Assembly (NCBI GenBank): GCA_937906455.1
Contig: CALCYT010000006.1
Coordinates: forward strand, 1-44,720
Source: an uncultured Bacteroidales bacterium
GTDB taxonomy: Bacteria; Bacteroidota; Bacteroidia; Bacteroidales; F082
Direction of reading: 5' to 3'
DNA: 44,720 bases
Of this stretch, positions 42,088-44,720 are shown one piece after another. Both the position numbers and the translations under genes were made by a program. Below the pieces are notes generated by a model. It made no database searches and was not told the DNA's origin. It worked only from the letters and a program-made list of their open reading frames with translations. The stretch's first letter is position 1. Each line of letters starts with the position of its first letter.

Positions 42088-42137
42088 TTGTCATTTCGAC
42101 CGGAGCGAAGCGGAGTGGAGACCTGAGCGAAGCGAAA
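42088..42137. repeat. REP-like element, GTCATTTCG core
   Basis: TGTCATTTCGACCGGAGCG is followed by AAGCGGAGTGGAGACCTGAGCGAAGCG. It shares the GTCATTTCG core with the elements at 12446 and 14135 and looks like the 'TCATTTCGACCGnAG' dispersed repeats I recall from Bacteroidota genomes. Confidence 0.6.
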
Positions 42138-42139
42138 GC

Positions 42140-42156
42140 ATTCACCTTTGGTGAAT
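42140..42156 (+). terminator. Hairpin downstream of the DPP7 gene
   Basis: ATTCACC (42140-42146) and GGTGAAT (42150-42156) form a 7-bp stem with a TTT loop, followed by AAATCTTT. It may end transcription from the S46 peptidase gene, or be part of the repeat cluster at 42036-42189. Confidence 0.4.
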
Positions 42157-42161
42157 AAATC

Positions 42162-42189
42162 TTTAGAGTAAAGAGTAGAGAGTAGGGGG
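42162..42189. repeat. Heptanucleotide repeat (4 degenerate copies) before the Omp85-type gene
   Basis: Units TTTAGAG, TAAAGAG, TAGAGAG, TAGGGGG in 7-nt phase, ending 14 nt before the ATG at 42204. It occupies the place where leader or promoter sequence would be expected. Confidence 0.75.
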
Positions 42190-42203
42190 GATAATATTAT
42201 GTT

Positions 42204-43586
42204 ATGAGAAAAATATTGCTATTGACGTTATTGATGGTTTGTGTCTCTTTGCAGGCGAATAATCCGAAAAAAGAGACACAGAATGATTCGTTGCAAGCCC
42301 ATAAAAAAGGCTGGAATATTGGTGCTGTGCCGGGCATAACCTACGACAACGACAAAGGCCTGACCTACGGTCTGACGGCTAATATTTTCAATTACGGCAA
42401 CGGCGAGGATTATCCCAACTACCGCCATTTCGTTTATGCCGAAGGCTCGTATTCCACCAAGAAAGTGGGTACTTACAGGCTTTTCTTCGAGTCGGACAAC
42501 GTCATTAGAAATCATAAGCTTTGCGCCGATTTCTCATATCTTCCTGACGCCATGAATGATTTTTACGGCTTCAACGGCGGACAGAGCGTCTATCATCGCG
42601 AATGGGAAGAAAAAGGTGCCGAGGGTTTCCTGAACCACGCTTTTTACCGCCATAAATCGAATCTTTTGCGTGTGGCGGCCGACATAAGAGGCCGTATCTC
42701 GAGCGAATTTTATTATTACAGCGGCATCGGACTGTTGGGTTATGAGGAGGGACGCGTACATCTCAGCTCAGCTTATGACACTGAAAATCAGATGGAATTG
42801 TTTGAGCTGTACCGCCAGTGGGGACTTATCTCCGATGCCGAACAGTTTGGCGGAAAACATCCGTATTTTCACGCCGGACTGTCGTACGACACACGTAATC
42901 AGCGAGTTAACACGGTGCATGGATGTTATTTTGACGTCTTTGTCACTTATAACGCGGCTTTCGGAAAATTGAAGGAATTCAATAATTTGAAGTTAAACTT
43001 CGATTTCATGAAGTTTTTCCCGCTTTTGTCAGACCGTCTGATTATGACGTTGCGTTTTTCGATGCAAAACACCATAGCAGGCCGTTCGCCTTATTATCTC
43101 GACACATATCATAATGTGCTTTACATCGACCACAACAGATACTACGCGTTGGGTGGTGCCACTTCCATCAGAGGAGTGATGCGCGACAGGGTGTGGGCGC
43201 CGGGCTTCGCCTTCTCAACGGTGGAAATGCGCTCTAAAGTTCTGAGATTCGACTTCGTCAACCAACATTTTTATATCGGAGTCAATTGTTTTTTAGACTG
43301 TGGCGTGATAACCCGGCAATATGACATTGACGAGGTGTCGTTGAGACAAGTGTTTGACAGTCAATTGCTTGACCCCGGGTCATGGATAGCGAAAAACGGC
43401 AAGGTGTTTGAGGATTTCTTTGATTTCGGCAAAAACTCTCACAGCGTGCATGCCGGAACAGGCGCGGGTGTGAAGCTCGCCATGAACGAGAACTTCGTGC
43501 TTTCTGTCGAATGGGGAATGCCTTTCAGCGAGCAGGACAACTATAACAAAGCCAATTTCTATATCGGGATGGGATATAGTTTCTAA
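42204..43586 (+). CDS. Omp85/BamA-type outer-membrane barrel without POTRA domains
   Basis: A 460-residue outer-membrane protein. The signal peptide MRKILLLTLLMVCVSLQA is followed by a barrel made of alternating strands and ending in an aromatic residue (GMGYSF). The loop-6 motif of the Omp85 superfamily appears as LGGATSIRGV near residue 315 (the RG pair). No POTRA repeats precede the barrel; only about 30 residues separate the signal peptide from the first strand. Such short members are usually annotated as surface-antigen or BamA/TamA-like proteins; a role in protein or lipid export is unproven. It converges with trxB, sharing bases at the stop codons. Confidence 0.8.
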   Translation: MRKILLLTLLMVCVSLQANNPKKETQNDSLQAHKKGWNIGAVPGITYDNDKGLTYGLTANIFNYGNGEDYPNYRHFVYAEGSYSTKKVGTYRLFFESDNVIRNHKLCADFSYLPDAMNDFYGFNGGQSVYHREWEEKGAEGFLNHAFYRHKSNLLRVAADIRGRISSEFYYYSGIGLLGYEEGRVHLSSAYDTENQMELFELYRQWGLISDAEQFGGKHPYFHAGLSYDTRNQRVNTVHGCYFDVFVTYNAAFGKLKEFNNLKLNFDFMKFFPLLSDRLIMTLRFSMQNTIAGRSPYYLDTYHNVLYIDHNRYYALGGATSIRGVMRDRVWAPGFAFSTVEMRSKVLRFDFVNQHFYIGVNCFLDCGVITRQYDIDEVSLRQVFDSQLLDPGSWIAKNGKVFEDFFDFGKNSHSVHAGTGAGVKLAMNENFVLSVEWGMPFSEQDNYNKANFYIGMGYSF

Positions 43587-44524
43587 TGGTTTTCCATCAG
43601 GAAGCGTTCCACCTCGATACCTGCCATAGCACCTGTGCCGGCGGCAACGATAGCCTGTCGGTAGGTGCGGTCCTGACAGTCGCCGGCAGCGAAGATACCA
43701 TCCACGTTGGTGGCCGTCGATTTGGGTTTGGTGATGATGTAGCCCGTCTCATCCATGTCGAGAATGCCTTTGAACACGTCGGTGTTAGGCACATGACCGA
43801 TGGCCTCGAAGAAACCGTCGATTTTTAGTGTGCGTTCCTCTCCGGTCTTGTTGTTGACCACCACGGCACCTTGCAGTGTGCTCATGAAGCCTTTCACCTC
43901 GCCGAACAGCTCTTTGGTGTTGGTGTTCCACAGAATCTCTATGTTTGGCGTGTTCATCACGCGGTGTTGCATGGCTTTTGAGGCGCGCAGCACGTCGCGG
44001 CGCACTATCATATACACCTTGTTGCACAGATGAGCGAGATAAGAGGCGTCTTCGCATGCCGTGTCGCCGCCGCCCACCACTGCCACGTCCTTGCCGCGGT
44101 AGAAATATCCGTCGCATGTGGCGCAAGCCGACACGCCGCCGCCTTTGAACTGCTCTTCGGTATCGAGGCCGAGATAACGTGCCGAGGCACCTGTGGCGAC
44201 CACTATGGTGTCGGCAAGAAGCTCGTCGCCGAAGTCAGATTTGCAGTGGAAAGGACGTTGTGAGGCATCGACTTCTATTATCGAGCCCATGCGAAACTCG
44301 GTGCCGAAACGTTCCGCTTGTCGGCGCAGGTCGTCCATCATCTGAGTGCCCTGCACGCCCTCCGGATAACCCGGAAAGTTCTCTATTTCAGTGGTTTGCG
44401 TGAGCTGTCCGCCGGTGAGAGGACCCTCGTATATGACGGTTTTTATATCAGCGCGGCCTGTGTAGATGGCGGTGGTGTAGCCCGCCGGCCCTGAACCAAG
44501 GATTAAGCATTGAATGTGTTCCAT
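43583..44524 (-). CDS. trxB: Thioredoxin-disulfide reductase
   Basis: A 313-residue flavoprotein that uses NADPH to reduce thioredoxin. The FAD-binding GSGPAGYTTAIYTGRA begins at residue 10, the redox-active CATC is at 134-137, the NADPH-binding GGGDTACEDASYLA follows, and the second FAD motif GIFAAGDCQDRTYRQAIVAAGTGAMA is near the end. Length is normal. Its stop (TAG, 43583-43585) overlaps the stop of the convergent barrel gene (TAA, 43584-43586). A -7 box lies upstream at 44559-44566. Confidence 0.97.
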   Translation of the reverse strand: MEHIQCLILGSGPAGYTTAIYTGRADIKTVIYEGPLTGGQLTQTTEIENFPGYPEGVQGTQMMDDLRRQAERFGTEFRMGSIIEVDASQRPFHCKSDFGDELLADTIVVATGASARYLGLDTEEQFKGGGVSACATCDGYFYRGKDVAVVGGGDTACEDASYLAHLCNKVYMIVRRDVLRASKAMQHRVMNTPNIEILWNTNTKELFGEVKGFMSTLQGAVVVNNKTGEERTLKIDGFFEAIGHVPNTDVFKGILDMDETGYIITKPKSTATNVDGIFAAGDCQDRTYRQAIVAAGTGAMAGIEVERFLMENH

Positions 44525-44558
44525 AGTATGTATATTAATGAAGCGTATTATTTTTTTG

Positions 44559-44566
44559 CAAAAATA
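44559..44566 (-). promoter_or_regulatory. -7 box of trxB
   Basis: The minus strand reads TATTTTTGCAAA, a perfect TAnnTTTG box 35 nt before the trxB ATG. Confidence 0.6.
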
Positions 44567-44628
44567 GTGTTTTTTTTGATGTCATCTCTACCAAAGAGGA
44601 GAAATCTTATAAAAACAAAGAAAAAATG

Positions 44629-44658
44629 TTTGGCGTAAAAAGAAATTTTGTATTTTTG
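44629..44658 (+). promoter_or_regulatory. Promoter of the tRNA-Pro gene
   Basis: TTTG (44629-44632), an 18-nt spacer and TATTTTTG (44651-44658) lie 16 nt before the tRNA 5' end. Confidence 0.6.
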
Positions 44659-44674
44659 CAGCGCGAAAAGCAAT

Positions 44675-44720
44675 CGGGGTGTGGTGCAGTTGGCTAGCAT
44701 TCTTGCATGGGGTGCAAGCG
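44675..44720 (+). tRNA. tRNA-Pro (anticodon GGG), 5' part
   Basis: The first 46 nt of a tRNA that continues past the window edge. The acceptor 5' strand begins CGGGGTG. The D-arm GTGC/GCAT pairs with one G-T, and the anticodon stem CTTGC (44702-44706) pairs with GCAAG (44714-44718) around ATGGGGT. U33 is present and the anticodon GGG is at 44709-44711, followed by G37, as expected for proline tRNA. C at position 1 is also a feature of bacterial tRNA-Pro. Confidence 0.9.

Overview
This window comes from a bacterium of the phylum Bacteroidota, most likely the order Bacteroidales. Three observations support this. Many genes are preceded by a TAnnTTTG -7 box instead of a sigma70 -10 box. Starts generally lack a Shine-Dalgarno sequence. 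The gene content is lineage-typical: a complete porP-gldK-gldL-gldM-gldN type IX secretion block, porW/sprE, an S46 dipeptidyl-peptidase and a MacB-type efflux operon with two FtsX-like permeases. No plasmid, phage, transposase or CRISPR locus is visible, so this looks like ordinary chromosome. It ends inside a tRNA-Pro gene.

Layout. 1-1.5 kb: the tail of a winged-helix regulator, an HSL-type alpha/beta hydrolase, a decayed ECF sigma-factor 3' end and a 34-bp perfect palindrome. 1.56-7.5 kb: a five-gene tripartite efflux operon (ATPase, two permeases, membrane fusion protein, TolC) with its own promoter and an operator-like inverted repeat. 7.5-11.5 kb, minus strand: a ZIP metal transporter, dnaK with a sigma54-like promoter and paired TGACA/TGTCA dyads, and a lipoprotein. 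11.6-13.2 kb: panB and a RluA-type pseudouridine synthase. 13.3-20.7 kb, minus strand: yceD-rpmF, then porW, bactofilin, a small membrane protein, folE, fabD and a C-terminal processing protease. 20.9-25.4 kb: dnaX, a PlsC-like acyltransferase, an M23 peptidase (the three overlap by 4 nt each) and an RseP-like site-2 protease. 25.5-31.3 kb: the type IX secretion block. 31.4-35.0 kb: pgi, a short terminated RNA with an aromatic-rich reading frame, a response regulator with a degenerate receiver domain and a serine hydrolase lipoprotein. 35.1-42.0 kb: a DEAD-box helicase, a U32 peptidase-family protein, a PHP phosphatase, a PrsW-like protease and a DPP7-type S46 peptidase. 42.2-44.7 kb: an Omp85-type barrel, trxB and tRNA-Pro(GGG).

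How the genes work together. PorK/L/M/N/P and PorW are the motor, ring and accessory parts of the type IX secretion system, encoded here in two blocks about 5 kb apart. Other envelope functions surround them (RseP, M23 peptidase, bactofilin, Omp85 barrel, DPP7).

The most unusual sequence-level signals are: (i) a heptanucleotide tandem-repeat family (TTTAGAG/TTGAGAG/TATAGAG type) at five loci, one of which sits in frame inside dnaX and encodes a 7-residue repeat in the linker; (ii) a sigma54-like promoter flanked by two dyads at dnaK; (iii) a discrete RNA of about 118 nt upstream of pgi with a Phe/Trp-rich frame running into its terminator; (iv) a response regulator lacking several canonical phosphorylation residues. 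Several gene starts were moved downstream because the longest frame runs through a promoter, a repeat or a neighbouring gene.
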